From the NCBI RefSeq assembly GCF_004364325.1, contig NZ_SOCP01000001.1, forward strand, positions 744,001 to 808,000: DNA of 64,000 bases, read 5' to 3'. Both the position numbers and the translations under genes were made by a program. Positions within the stretch are counted from its first letter, which is position 1. Each line of letters opens with the position of its first letter. The notes under the pieces were generated by a model. It worked only from the letters and a program-made list of their open reading frames with translations, was not told the DNA's origin and did not search any database. This DNA comes from Actinophytocola oryzae (GTDB lineage Bacteria; Actinomycetota; Actinomycetes; Mycobacteriales; Pseudonocardiaceae). Positions 52,160 to 61,052 of this stretch are shown here, piece after piece.

Positions 52160-52975
52160 CGAGGGGCCTGTCCGGCGTTCGTGCCGGTGACGCGGTGGAC
52201 GATGGTGTCGGCGAGCCCGCCGGTCTCGTTGGCGACGACGGCGACCCCACAGGCACTGGCCTCGAGGGCGGTCATGCCGAACCGGGGTCGCCACGGCGTG
52301 CAGAGCACCAGGTGCGCCGAGCGCAGCAGTGACGGCAGCACCGCCCTGGTCACGGGACCGTGGAGCTGGAGCCGGTCGGACACCTCGAGGCGCTGCGCGT
52401 AGTCGCGCAGCTCCCTGGCGTGCCCGCCGTGCTGTGGTGTGCCCGCGACGACCAGCTCGGTGTCCGGCAGCCCGGGTAGCGCCGCGACCGCGGTCGCGAA
52501 GCCCGAGTCCGCGGTCACCTCGCCGACGGCGACGAGGCGGTACCTGCGGCCGACCGGCACGCGGTCGCCCTCCTGGGTGAAGTGGTCGACGTCGATGCCA
52601 TGGGGCACAACGGAGATCCGTTCCCGCGCCACCCCCGCCGCGATCAGTTCGGCCTGCTCGGCGGCGATGACCCGGGCGGCGCGGACGGCGGTGTCACGCT
52701 CGAAGGCCGGTGTGGTGTCGAGGGACCGCACACTGTGCACGACGGGAATGCCCTCGGACGTGGCGGCCCGGACCGTGGCCGCACCCGCGGCCCGTGACCG
52801 CGAGTGTCACGACCGAGGGCCGGACGCGTTGCCATTGTCCGGTCAGCCGCGCGATCGTGTTCTGCTCACCGCGGTGTCCGTCGTGGAGGGTCACGTCGTG
52901 GCCGAGCCGGGTGAGTGCGGACGCCAGGTCCAGCGTGTCCCGGCCGTTGGTCGCTCCGTCGACGACGATGCGCAT
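52160..52975 (-). pseudogene. Frameshifted and truncated GT4 glycosyltransferase
   Basis: The start at 52975 opens MRIVVDGATNGRDTLDLASA, a GT-B N-terminus, but the frame is lost near 52800. The sequence resumes in another frame with SEGIPVVHSVRSLDT, VVPHGIDVDHF, LQLHGPV and the nucleotide-sugar site EASACGVAVVANETGG. It then ends near 52180 before the last helices, replaced by unrelated sequence next to the cyclase operon terminator. A two-base loss or one-base gain in the ACACTCG region would explain the frameshift. This is a decayed gene, or a sequencing error at the shift plus true truncation. Confidence 0.65.
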
Positions 52976-53229
52976 GGGTGAGAAGTCCCGTCACGTGCTC
53001 GGTGGCTCATGAGACCTGATACGTCAGCTCATGTGATGGGCTCCGTCGCTGGCGCGAGTTCCAGGCACGTCCCGACGAACTTGCGGGTATCGTACCCGGC
53101 CCCGCGTCCCTCCGCGTGCCTCGACCGGGTGTGATGTTGCGAGAACACGACGTGCCCGTGTGCCCGTGGGCGTCGAACTCCTTGCTGGACAGGGAAAGTC
53201 GAGCCGCGTGCGCCGGAGTCCCGGTTGTC

Positions 53230-53721
53230 TCAGCCCGCGTTTCGCAGGCAGGGCACAGGAAGTTCCCCCGCTCCCGCGTTCAGTGCGGCGGCCTGCTCGC
53301 CCGCCCACCGCAGCAGCCCCGTGACGTCGATGCCGTGCGGCGGGTCGTCCCGGTAGCGCTCGAGGTGGTCGGCGCCGCGTCCGAGGAGGGCGACCGCGCC
53401 GGTGACGTTGCCCCTGGCGGCGTGGGTGGCGCCGACCGCCAGCTGGGCCAGGCCCTGCCACAGTGCCCGCGTCGGCTCCGGCGCCGACTTCCACGCGTCC
53501 TCCAGTACTTCGTGGGCGTGGAAGGGCATGCCGACGTCGAGCAGCCGCTGTGCTTCCTCGATCGTCTGGTCGGGAGTGCGGATGATGCCTTCCGGCTGGC
53601 GCGGAACACCGGGGACCCCACGGGGCAGGGGTCGGCCGAGTCCGTCCCGGGGACGGTCGTTGCGTGCGCGGCCTGCCGGGTCACGGTCACGGTCGGCCGG
53701 GTCGCCGCTTGTCGGAGCCAC
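53230..53721 (-). CDS. DUF309 family protein
   Basis: A 163-residue protein. The basic N-terminal region (RDRDPAGRARNDRPRDGLGR) is common to actinobacterial members; the DUF309 helical core contains FHAHEVLEDAWK and LWQGLAQLAVGATHAARGN. The start is GTG 53721. The role of the family is unknown. It lies 20 bases after the desaturase on the same strand. Confidence 0.85.
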   Translation of the reverse strand: MAPTSGDPADRDRDPAGRARNDRPRDGLGRPLPRGVPGVPRQPEGIIRTPDQTIEEAQRLLDVGMPFHAHEVLEDAWKSAPEPTRALWQGLAQLAVGATHAARGNVTGAVALLGRGADHLERYRDDPPHGIDVTGLLRWAGEQAAALNAGAGELPVPCLRNAG

Positions 53722-53741
53722 CCGGCCAGCCTAACCAGTCG

Positions 53742-54773
53742 TCAGCGGTTCGCCAGCCGCAGCGGTGCGCCGACGGCGTGGAGGTGCTCCAGCACGTACC
53801 CGTAGGTCCGCAGCCAGCCGCACTGGGAGTACTCGATGTCCTTCGCGGCACAGAACGCGCGCACGATCGGCTGGGCGCGGCGCAGGTTCGGCCGGGGCAT
53901 GGTGGGGAACAGGTGGTGTTCGACCTGGTAGTTCAGCGCGCCGAGGGTGAAGTCGACCCAGACGCCGCCTCGCACGTTGCGGGAGGTGAGCACCTGCCTG
54001 CGGAGGAAGTCGAGTGTCTGACCGTGTGGGATGGTCGGCATGCCCTTGTGCCCCGGGGCGAACGAGCATCCCATGTACAGGCCCCACAGGCACTGGTGCA
54101 CCAGGATGAAGATCACGCCGGTCAGCGGGGAGAGCACGAGGAACACCGCGGTCAGGTAGGCCACGAAATGCCCGACCAGCAGGAACATCTCCCACCTGCG
54201 GGACCGCAGGTCCTTGTTCAGCAGGGCTTTCACGCTGGAGACGTGCAGGCTGAAGCCCTCGAGGAGTAAGAGCGGAAAGAAGAAGACGGCCTGGTACTTG
54301 GCCATCCAGCGCAGGAAACCGCGTCGTTCCTCGGCCTGTTCCGTGGTGAAGGCGATCGCCCTGATGTGGATGTCGGGGTCGTCGTCCTCGTGGTTCGGGT
54401 TGGCGTGGTGGCGGGTGTGCTGCGACATCCACGAGGCGTAGCTGAGGCCGACCATGCTGCCGTGCCAGAAGCCGACGAGGTCGTTGGCCCGCCGGTTCCG
54501 GAAGATCTGCTTGTGCCCCGCGTCGTGCCCGATGAAGGACAGCTGGGCGAACATCACCGCGAAGAACACGGCGAGGAACAGCTGCCACCAGGAGTCGCCG
54601 ACCTGGAAGAAGGCCACCCAGCCACCCACGAACGCCACGACGTTCAGCGTGATCTTCACGGCGTAGTAGCCGTACCTGCGGTTCAGCAGGCCAGACTGGC
54701 GGATCAGCTGTGACAGCTCACCGTAGTCCCGGCTGCCGACCGCAGTCGTGGGCGAGGTGTCGAGCGACGTCAT
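53742..54773 (-). CDS. Membrane fatty acid desaturase
   Basis: A 343-residue integral membrane desaturase. Three histidine boxes bind the di-iron centre: GHDAGH near residue 85, QHTRHH near residue 120 and QVEHH near residue 290. Membrane helices flank them. The sequence resembles acyl-lipid/linoleoyl-CoA-type front-end desaturases of actinomycetes and would introduce double bases... more exactly, a double bond into membrane acyl chains using O2 and an electron donor. The start at 54773 (MTSLDTSP) is preferred. TATACG upstream may be its -10. Confidence 0.88.
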   Translation of the reverse strand: MTSLDTSPTTAVGSRDYGELSQLIRQSGLLNRRYGYYAVKITLNVVAFVGGWVAFFQVGDSWWQLFLAVFFAVMFAQLSFIGHDAGHKQIFRNRRANDLVGFWHGSMVGLSYASWMSQHTRHHANPNHEDDDPDIHIRAIAFTTEQAEERRGFLRWMAKYQAVFFFPLLLLEGFSLHVSSVKALLNKDLRSRRWEMFLLVGHFVAYLTAVFLVLSPLTGVIFILVHQCLWGLYMGCSFAPGHKGMPTIPHGQTLDFLRRQVLTSRNVRGGVWVDFTLGALNYQVEHHLFPTMPRPNLRRAQPIVRAFCAAKDIEYSQCGWLRTYGYVLEHLHAVGAPLRLANR

Positions 54774-55367
54774 GTCTGCCACCGCTTTCCGGGATCGTGT
54801 CGTATACGGCACCGGGGTCCCGGGTGGCGTCACGTCGTGGCGTCAGGCCGCGGTGGCCCGCGACCTGGTACCAGAGTTACACGAGTTGATCGGATCAGCA
54901 ACCAACTGCGGGTGTCGGATCAGCGCCTCGGCTCCGGGAGATGGTCGATCGCCCGGTCGCCGAGCTTGGTGTTCTCGGGCGCGACGTCCCGGACGAACGA
55001 CGATCAACGCGTTGGCGACGGCGGCTCGAGCGCTGTCGAGGACGTGACACACCCGTTCGACGTTTGCCGGTGAGGTGGCATCTCGAAGTGGGATGTCTTC
55101 GGTCCGGATGGCCGGAGCATACCCTGGTTCGGCACGGGGCCGCCGCCGGCCCGTCCGAACGCCGGGCGTCCGGGGCACCGGAGTGTCCTTTTCGGACTGT
55201 TCGGCACGTCCCCGCCCCGACTCGATCGGCCTGCTGTGCGTGATCGTGTGGGCGCCGGGCGGCGACTCGTCGGGGTGGAACCCGCCTTGCGTCCGCTCGT
55301 CTTCGGCGTGGTCCGGCGCACGCGCGCGGACAGTTGTCTTCGACGGCATTCCGGTGCACACTGAGAT
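54774..55367. other. Intergenic region without a confident gene
   Basis: About 590 bases with no supported gene. One short minus-strand stretch around 54940-55015 encodes FVRDVAPENTKLGDRAIDHL with strongly GC-rich third positions and may be the end of a decayed gene, but it has no start and no recognised relative. Nothing else is seen. Confidence 0.5.
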
Positions 55368-55589
55368 ATGAGTATCTGGGGGATCTCACTTCTGTCAGCG
55401 GCTGTCGTGCTCGCCGCGGTACTGCTGGTCAAACGCGGCGACAGGGAAACCAGAGCGGCGCGCAAAGAGCTGCGTCGCCTGCGTAACGCCGAGAAACGAC
55501 AGCCGAACACCTACGGGGCCGCCGAGCAACGCCGCAACATGTACATGGAGCCAATGCCGGGAAATCGCTCCCTTCCCGGCGGTCCGTGA
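55368..55589 (+). CDS. Small membrane protein
   Basis: A 73-residue protein. One N-terminal membrane helix (SLLSAAVVLAAVLLV) is followed by a strongly charged helix (RETRAARKELRRLRNAEKR) and a polar tail with three Met residues. It is likely anchored N-out/C-in. ATG 55368 has only a weak GAG ribosome binding site. The function is unknown. Confidence 0.5.
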   Translation: MSIWGISLLSAAVVLAAVLLVKRGDRETRAARKELRRLRNAEKRQPNTYGAAEQRRNMYMEPMPGNRSLPGGP

Positions 55590-55647
55590 CCTTTCCCGAG
55601 CCACGGGCCGGCTAATTCCGTTGACATGCCTGGCACAGTCGAGTGTC

Positions 55648-56655
55648 GTGGCACAAAGCGACGCGGACGTCATCCGGACAATGGCCGGACTGGCCACACC
55701 CATGACACTGCGGGTCGCGGTGACCCTCGGGCTGCCGGACCGGCTCCGTGGTGGCGGCGCTTCCGTCGACGAGCTGGCGGAACAGCTCGACCTCGCACCG
55801 GTCGCGCTCGACCTCCTGCTCGGCCACCTCGCGACCCTCGGGGTCGTCGAACGGTGTGCCGCCGGCTACCGGACGAGCACGTTCGGCGCGAACCTGTGCG
55901 TCGACGCGGGCAACGGCCTGAGCGACCTCCTGGACCTGAATGCCGCCGGAGGCCGCGCCGAGCTGGCCTTCGTCGAGCTGGCCCACAGCGTCAGCACCGG
56001 GAAGGCGGCCTACACACACCGTTACGGACGGGACTTCTGGAGCGACCTCGCCGAGCACCCGGACCTTCGCACGTCGTTCGACCGGCAGATGACCCACCGG
56101 ATCCGCGAGCAACTCCCGCGGATCGTGGACGGCTACGACTGGTCCCGGTTCACCGCCGTCGTCGACGTGGGTGGTGGCCGGGGCAGCGTCCTCGCCGCGA
56201 TCCTCGCCGCGCATCCCGGGACCCGCGGTCATCTGGTCGACCTCGAACCGACGGCCACCGAGGCCCGCCGCGACTTCGGCGCGCTCGGCCTCGACCAGCG
56301 GACGGAGGTGACGGCGGCGAGCTTCTTCGACCCCCTCCCGGCGGGGGCGGACGCCTACCTGCTGGTCGACATCCTCCACAACTGGGGCGACGAGGACGCC
56401 CACGCCATCCTGGCCCGTTGCGTCGATGCCGTCGACCCGGCCGGGCGCGTGCTCGTGATCGAGCCCGTCGGCGGGCTTCGGGCGGAGACCGAGTCCGACC
56501 TTGCCATGCTGGTGATCTTCGGTGGCCGTGAACGCAGGCTGGACGAGTTCCGCGCGCTCGCCGCACCACACGGGCTGGTCCTGGAGACGATGACCGGTCT
56601 GACCGCCCGGCGCTGCCTCCTCGAGTTCCGCCTCGACTCCTCGCCGACGAGGTAG
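55648..56655 (+). CDS. O-methyltransferase (plant/caffeate type family)
   Basis: A 335-residue SAM-dependent O-methyltransferase. A winged-helix dimerisation domain (residues about 8-100) precedes the SAM domain with VVDVGGGRGSVLAAIL and the catalytic His in LVDILHNWGDEDAHAIL. Such enzymes methylate phenolic hydroxyls of secondary metabolites. GTG 55648 is the probable start, and a TTGACA hexamer lies at 55621. It stands alone, with no obvious biosynthetic partner next to it. Confidence 0.85.
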   Translation: MAQSDADVIRTMAGLATPMTLRVAVTLGLPDRLRGGGASVDELAEQLDLAPVALDLLLGHLATLGVVERCAAGYRTSTFGANLCVDAGNGLSDLLDLNAAGGRAELAFVELAHSVSTGKAAYTHRYGRDFWSDLAEHPDLRTSFDRQMTHRIREQLPRIVDGYDWSRFTAVVDVGGGRGSVLAAILAAHPGTRGHLVDLEPTATEARRDFGALGLDQRTEVTAASFFDPLPAGADAYLLVDILHNWGDEDAHAILARCVDAVDPAGRVLVIEPVGGLRAETESDLAMLVIFGGRERRLDEFRALAAPHGLVLETMTGLTARRCLLEFRLDSSPTR

Positions 56656-56835
56656 GACCATCGGCATGTGAACGATAACAGCGAGCGAAAGTGCGACGCG
56701 TTCGCATCTCTCGTGACCGGCCACCTCGGCTCCTGTCACGCTCCCTTGTCGCCGCCCCGCACCGGCTCGTCCTGATGTGAACGCACCCATTTCGGGGCAA
56801 CTGCTCGTTGACTGCGGCGGGTCGACAACCCAGAC

Positions 56836-56849
56836 TGGGAGCGCTCCCA
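56836..56849. promoter_or_regulatory. CebR-type operator upstream of the mannanase
   Basis: TGGGAGCGCTCCCA, the perfect palindrome known as the CebR box of actinomycete cellulose/hemicellulose regulons, 71 bases before the mannanase start. A LacI-family repressor responding to an oligosaccharide would bind here; no such gene is in the window. Confidence 0.8.
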
Positions 56850-56919
56850 AAACTAGCGGGCAGCCGGCACGGACAGGGGCGCGCTCGGTTCGACCATGCG
56901 TCGACGGAGGTAGATCGTG

Positions 56920-58554
56920 ATGAGAAGAACCACATCCGCGGGCGCGGTCGTGCTCGCACTCCTCGCCTCGCTGCTGGTGCTGGTCCAGCCGGCCAGCGCG
57001 GCCGTCGGACTCCACGTCAGCGGCACGAGGATCCTCGAGGCCAACGGCAGCAACTTCATCATGCGCGGGGTCAGCCACCCGCACGTCTGGTTCCAGAACC
57101 AGACGCAGTCGTTCGCCGACATCAAGTCGTTCGGCACCAACACGGTTCGGGTCGTCCTCGGCAGCGGCCAGCGGTGGGGGCCGAGCACGGACGTCGCGAA
57201 CGTGATCTCGCTGTGCAAGCAGAACCGGCTGATCTGCGTGCTCGAGGTGCACGACACCACCGGTTACGGCGAGGACAGCGCGGCCGCCACCCTCGACCAG
57301 GCGGCCACCTACTGGATCAGCCAGGCCAACGCGCTGCGCGGCCAGGAGAGCTACATCGTCATCAACATCGGCAACGAGCCGTTCGGCAACAACGAGCAGG
57401 TCAACGCCACCTGGGCGACCGCGACCTCGAACGCGATCGGCAGGCTGCGTGCCGCGGGGCTCGACCACATGATCATGGTCGACGCGCCCGCCTGGGGTCA
57501 GGACTGGCAGAACATCATGCGCAACAACGCGACGACGGTGTTCAACAGCGACCCCGACCGCAACACCGTGTTCTCCATCCACATGTACGCGGTCTACAGC
57601 ACGGCCGACTCGATCATCACCTACCTCGACGCGTTCCGCACCGCGGGCCTCGCGCTGGTGATCGGCGAGTTCGGCGACGTGTTCCCCGGCGGGGACCCCG
57701 ACGAGGACACGATGATGTCCCAGGCGCAGAGCAGGGGCATCGGCTACATCGGCTGGTCGTGGAGCGGCAACTCCGACGGCGCCCTGGACATGACGCTCAA
57801 CTTCAACCCGGCCAACCTCACCGCGTGGGGCCAGCGGATCCTCAACGGCACCAACGGAATCCGCCAGACCTCGCGGGAGGCGACCGTCTACGGCGGTGGC
57901 GGCGGCAACGACACCCAGGCACCCACCACACCGGGCACGCCGACCACCTCGGGCGTGACGTCCAGCGGGGTGACGCTGAGCTGGGCCGCGTCGACCGACA
58001 ACGTCGGCGTGACCGGGTACGAGATCTACCGGGCCACCGGCGCGAGCGGCGGCACGTTCGCACTCGTCGGCACCTCGACCGGGACCACCTTCACCAACAC
58101 CGGTCTCTCGGCCGCGACCACCTACCGCTACAACGTGCGGGCCCGCGACGCCGTGCCGAACTACTCGGCCAGCTCCGGCACGGTCTCGGTGACCACCCAG
58201 TCCGGCGGCGGTGGCGGCACCGGGGCCTGCCGGGTGAACTACTCGGGGTCGAACTGGGGCGGAGGCAACGGCTTCACCGGCAGCGTCACCATCACCAACA
58301 CCGGGACGGCCGCGGTCAACGGCTGGACACTGGCGTTCGCCTTCCCGGCAGGCCAGCGGATCTCCCTGCCCGGCTGGGGCGCGACCTGGGCGCAGGCGTC
58401 GGGCAGCGCGAACGTGACGGCCACGAACCTGGAGTACAACGGCAACCTCGCGCCGGGCGCGGGTACCTCGATCGGGTTCAACGGCACGTTCTCCGGCACC
58501 AACACCGCACCGACCTCGTTCACCCTCAACGGAAGTGCCTGCACCACGGGCTGA
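56920..58554 (+). CDS. Secreted GH5 beta-mannanase with FN3 and CBM2 domains
   Basis: A 544-residue exported enzyme. A signal peptide ends at VQPASA. The GH5 catalytic domain (about 30-325) begins GLHVSGTRILEANGSNFIM, has the acid/base Glu in NIGNEPFGNN and the nucleophile Glu in LVIGEFGDVF, closest to subfamily 8 endo-beta-1,4-mannanases. A fibronectin III module (about 333-425) and a C-terminal family 2 carbohydrate-binding module (about 432-544, CRVNYSGSNWGGGNGFTG) follow across Gly-rich linkers. It would cleave mannan outside the cell. GGAGG precedes ATG 56920. Confidence 0.9.
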   Translation: MRRTTSAGAVVLALLASLLVLVQPASAAVGLHVSGTRILEANGSNFIMRGVSHPHVWFQNQTQSFADIKSFGTNTVRVVLGSGQRWGPSTDVANVISLCKQNRLICVLEVHDTTGYGEDSAAATLDQAATYWISQANALRGQESYIVINIGNEPFGNNEQVNATWATATSNAIGRLRAAGLDHMIMVDAPAWGQDWQNIMRNNATTVFNSDPDRNTVFSIHMYAVYSTADSIITYLDAFRTAGLALVIGEFGDVFPGGDPDEDTMMSQAQSRGIGYIGWSWSGNSDGALDMTLNFNPANLTAWGQRILNGTNGIRQTSREATVYGGGGGNDTQAPTTPGTPTTSGVTSSGVTLSWAASTDNVGVTGYEIYRATGASGGTFALVGTSTGTTFTNTGLSAATTYRYNVRARDAVPNYSASSGTVSVTTQSGGGGGTGACRVNYSGSNWGGGNGFTGSVTITNTGTAAVNGWTLAFAFPAGQRISLPGWGATWAQASGSANVTATNLEYNGNLAPGAGTSIGFNGTFSGTNTAPTSFTLNGSACTTG

Positions 58555-58563
58555 GATACGACG

Positions 58564-58597
58564 AGGGGCGCGCCTCCCGCACGGGAGGCGCGCCCCT
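58564..58597. terminator. Bidirectional hairpin terminator
   Basis: A perfect 15-base-pair stem (AGGGGCGCGCCTCCC with its complement) and four-base loop between the converging mannanase and pectate lyase genes. Confidence 0.8.
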
Positions 58598-58606
58598 TCT
58601 CGTCGG

Positions 58607-59413
58607 CTACTGGTAGGTGATGTTGGACGAGGAGTAGAGACAGTTGGTGCTGTCCGGGCCCGTTCCCGCCTGGGTGGGCTCGGCGCCGGTGTTGTTGCCG
58701 ACGTACTTCTGACAGGGGATCATCGCCCGGCTCGGGTCGTTGACGATGACGATGCCCGACAGCCGTGCGGTGTCGCCGTAGTTGGTGTTGATGCCCGCGA
58801 TCCTGCCGCCCGGCCTGGTCAGCGTCACGTTGCGGATCACCACGTCACGTTGGTACTGCGACGAGCAGTTGCCGCACGAGCGGTAGAACGTGCCGAAGTT
58901 GCTTGCCTGGAAGTTCTGGATGGTCACCGTGCCCGGCCCGTTGTGCTGGAAGACCTTGTCGCTGGCCGATCTCGCGCCGCCGCCGTCGACGAGGAACTGC
59001 GGGTCGCCGCTGCCGCGGAAGGTGGCCGCGTCCTCGCCGACGTCCTCCCACCACACGTTGCGCAGTGTGCAGGGGCCGCTGCAGTGCACGCCGTCACCGG
59101 CCGGTGCGCCGATGATGACGTTGGACAGGGTCGCGCCGGAGGCCAGGTTGAACATCGGGTCCTGGCTCTCCTCCTGGCCGCCGTCGCCGATGCAGCAGTA
59201 GCGGCGCATCCCGCCGTTCAGCCCGCCGGAGCCCACCTGGATCGTGCCGTTGACGGCGACCTGCCCGGTCGGCGTCGGCCACGCCGCGGCCAGCGGCTGA
59301 GCGGTGCTGCCGACGTCGGGACCGGTCGGTGCCGCCGATGCCGTGGACGCGGGCCACACGACGGCCAGACCGGCGATCATGGTGCCTGCCGCGATGAGCG
59401 ATCTCAGTCTCAT
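58607..59413 (-). CDS. Secreted pectate lyase, family PL3
   Basis: A 268-residue exported enzyme with a signal peptide ending at STASA. Parallel beta-helix landmarks are GDGVHCSGPCTLRNVWWEDV, GEDAATFRGSGD and DKVFQHNGPGTVTIQNF, with many cysteines (RRYCCIGDGG, CGNCSS), as in PL3. It cleaves polygalacturonate by beta-elimination and needs calcium. The start at 59413 has GGAGG upstream. Two LacI-type boxes lie in its 5' region. Confidence 0.88.
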   Translation of the reverse strand: MRLRSLIAAGTMIAGLAVVWPASTASAAPTGPDVGSTAQPLAAAWPTPTGQVAVNGTIQVGSGGLNGGMRRYCCIGDGGQEESQDPMFNLASGATLSNVIIGAPAGDGVHCSGPCTLRNVWWEDVGEDAATFRGSGDPQFLVDGGGARSASDKVFQHNGPGTVTIQNFQASNFGTFYRSCGNCSSQYQRDVVIRNVTLTRPGGRIAGINTNYGDTARLSGIVIVNDPSRAMIPCQKYVGNNTGAEPTQAGTGPDSTNCLYSSSNITYQ

Positions 59414-59804
59414 TCCGTTCCTCCATGTGTGGTGCGAACAGTCCTCTGTGGACCTGGAGGTCGGGGGCGCCGTTGCCTCCGTGGGTCCGATCGTCGAGAT
59501 CGCGCCTAGGAAAGCGCTTACCTGTGAAGCTAGGGGCTGGTCGTGGTGGTGTCAACCGTGACATGGGAGCGCTCCCACGATAGTTTCGCCGCGCCGCGGA
59601 CCCTGAGACGACTCCGGCCGACGCGGTGTCGGGTGGGCGAGCGACGACGGCGCGGGTGTGTGGCGCGGCGGGTTCTGGTACATCGCTTGCCCCGTTCTGT
59701 GGTGGTGGCGACAGCGTCGGTCGCCCCGGCCGCCTACCGGTCCCGGAAACCGGCACGCACGAGTCCGCCACCTGCGGTGATACCCATCGACTAGGCTCGG
59801 TCGG
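59414..59804. other. Intergenic region with LacI-type boxes
   Basis: A 391-base region between the divergent pectate lyase and hypothetical genes. It contains GGAAAGCGCTTACC (59509-59522), a general LacI-type palindrome, and a perfect CebR-type box (59564-59577). Near the right end TAGGCT (59792-59797), seven bases before GTG 59805, looks like the -10 of a leaderless transcript. Confidence 0.6.
59564..59577. promoter_or_regulatory. CebR-type operator upstream of the pectate lyase
   Basis: A second perfect TGGGAGCGCTCCCA, 151 bases before the pectate lyase start, identical to the box at the mannanase. Confidence 0.75.
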
Positions 59805-61052
59805 GTGAGCACTGCGCCAGCCGCGACGGCGACGTTTCCCCGTGGTGCGGTGGTCGCGCAGGCGTGGGCCGGGCCGGGGGAGGCGGTGGCCCCGCTGAGC
59901 AACCCGGCAGGCCGCCCCCTGACCCGCACGGTGAAGCTGATCCTCGATCCGCTGGTGCTGCGCCCGGTGCTCAACCCGGAGTTCGCGGCCGGCGCGGTCG
60001 CCGTCGCGCACGTCGACGCCCTGCGGGCCCGGATCACCGGCGCGGGACCGGTCCTCGCCGCGACCGCGAGCTGGTTCGTCGCGCTGAAGAAGGAGCGCAG
60101 GCGGCTGCGCATCACCGAGGGCAACCCGCAGGACCTCTACTTCCAACGCTGTTTCGAGGTGGCGACCGAGTACGGAACGCCGGGCCCGGACGCCCCGCGG
60201 GTCGCCGCCGACGTGCTCGCGGAGGTGCACGGGCAGGACGGCCCGACCGTCGGCGCGCTGCGCGGTTTCGTGACCGACGCGGCCAACGCGGGCGACCTGA
60301 CCCGGCTGATCGAGGCGACGTGGGCGGCGACCACCCCGCCACGACCGCTGCCCGTACCCCCTGCCGTCGCGGAGTTCCTGGCCACCTGCGCCGCCACACC
60401 CGACCGAGGGCTGTTCCAGGCACTGGTGACGGGCGCGGCGGGCACCTCGGGCGCCGCCGAGCTGGACCGCCCGGGGGTGGCGCTGGCGCACGGGCTGTCC
60501 GACCGGGACCGGCCCGCGCGGCCCGCGCTGGGGGAGAGCGCGTCGAAGCGCAACCTGCCGAAGCCGTTCGACCGGTCGATCGTGGAACGCCTGTTCGCGC
60601 CACTGACCAACACGTTCCTGCGCTCGGGCCTCGCGGACGTCCCGTCGCTGGTGCGCGGGGAGATCACGCGGTCGGCCGGGCCGTGGCAGCTCGCCGACGA
60701 GGTGAGCCGCGTGGTCGTGGTACTGGGCCGGGAGGCGCCTGCGGCACTCGTCGGGCACCCGTCGCCCGGTGGCGCCGCGGCCCGGCTGCGGTCGCGGTGG
60801 GAGCGTGAGGCCTACGTGCACCGCGTGCTGCGGATGCCCGCCGCCGTGCCGCCGGAGCTCGCCGCGGACGTGCGTGGCGTGCGGGAGGCCTACCTGCGGC
60901 GGCTGTGGGTGCGGGTGCACGGCCGGGAGCTGCGGCAGGACACCGTGAGCGCCGAACAGGTGTGGGACGTGCTCGACGGCGTGCTGCGGTCGGTCATCCT
61001 CGACCAGCGCGACCGGTTGCGTTCGGCGTTGGAGCGGGAGGCCGGGGCATGA
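59805..61052 (+). CDS. Conserved actinobacterial protein of unknown function, first of a pair
   Basis: A 415-residue, mainly helical cytoplasmic protein. Conserved-looking blocks are LSNPAGRPLTRTVKLILDP, SWFVALKKERRRLRITEGNP and VERLFAPLTNTFLRSGL. No catalytic or nucleotide-binding motif is visible, and no membrane segment. The transcript appears leaderless (GTG 59805). It overlaps the next gene by ATGA, so the two products are made together and may form a complex. Confidence 0.65.
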   Translation: MSTAPAATATFPRGAVVAQAWAGPGEAVAPLSNPAGRPLTRTVKLILDPLVLRPVLNPEFAAGAVAVAHVDALRARITGAGPVLAATASWFVALKKERRRLRITEGNPQDLYFQRCFEVATEYGTPGPDAPRVAADVLAEVHGQDGPTVGALRGFVTDAANAGDLTRLIEATWAATTPPRPLPVPPAVAEFLATCAATPDRGLFQALVTGAAGTSGAAELDRPGVALAHGLSDRDRPARPALGESASKRNLPKPFDRSIVERLFAPLTNTFLRSGLADVPSLVRGEITRSAGPWQLADEVSRVVVVLGREAPAALVGHPSPGGAAARLRSRWEREAYVHRVLRMPAAVPPELAADVRGVREAYLRRLWVRVHGRELRQDTVSAEQVWDVLDGVLRSVILDQRDRLRSALEREAGA

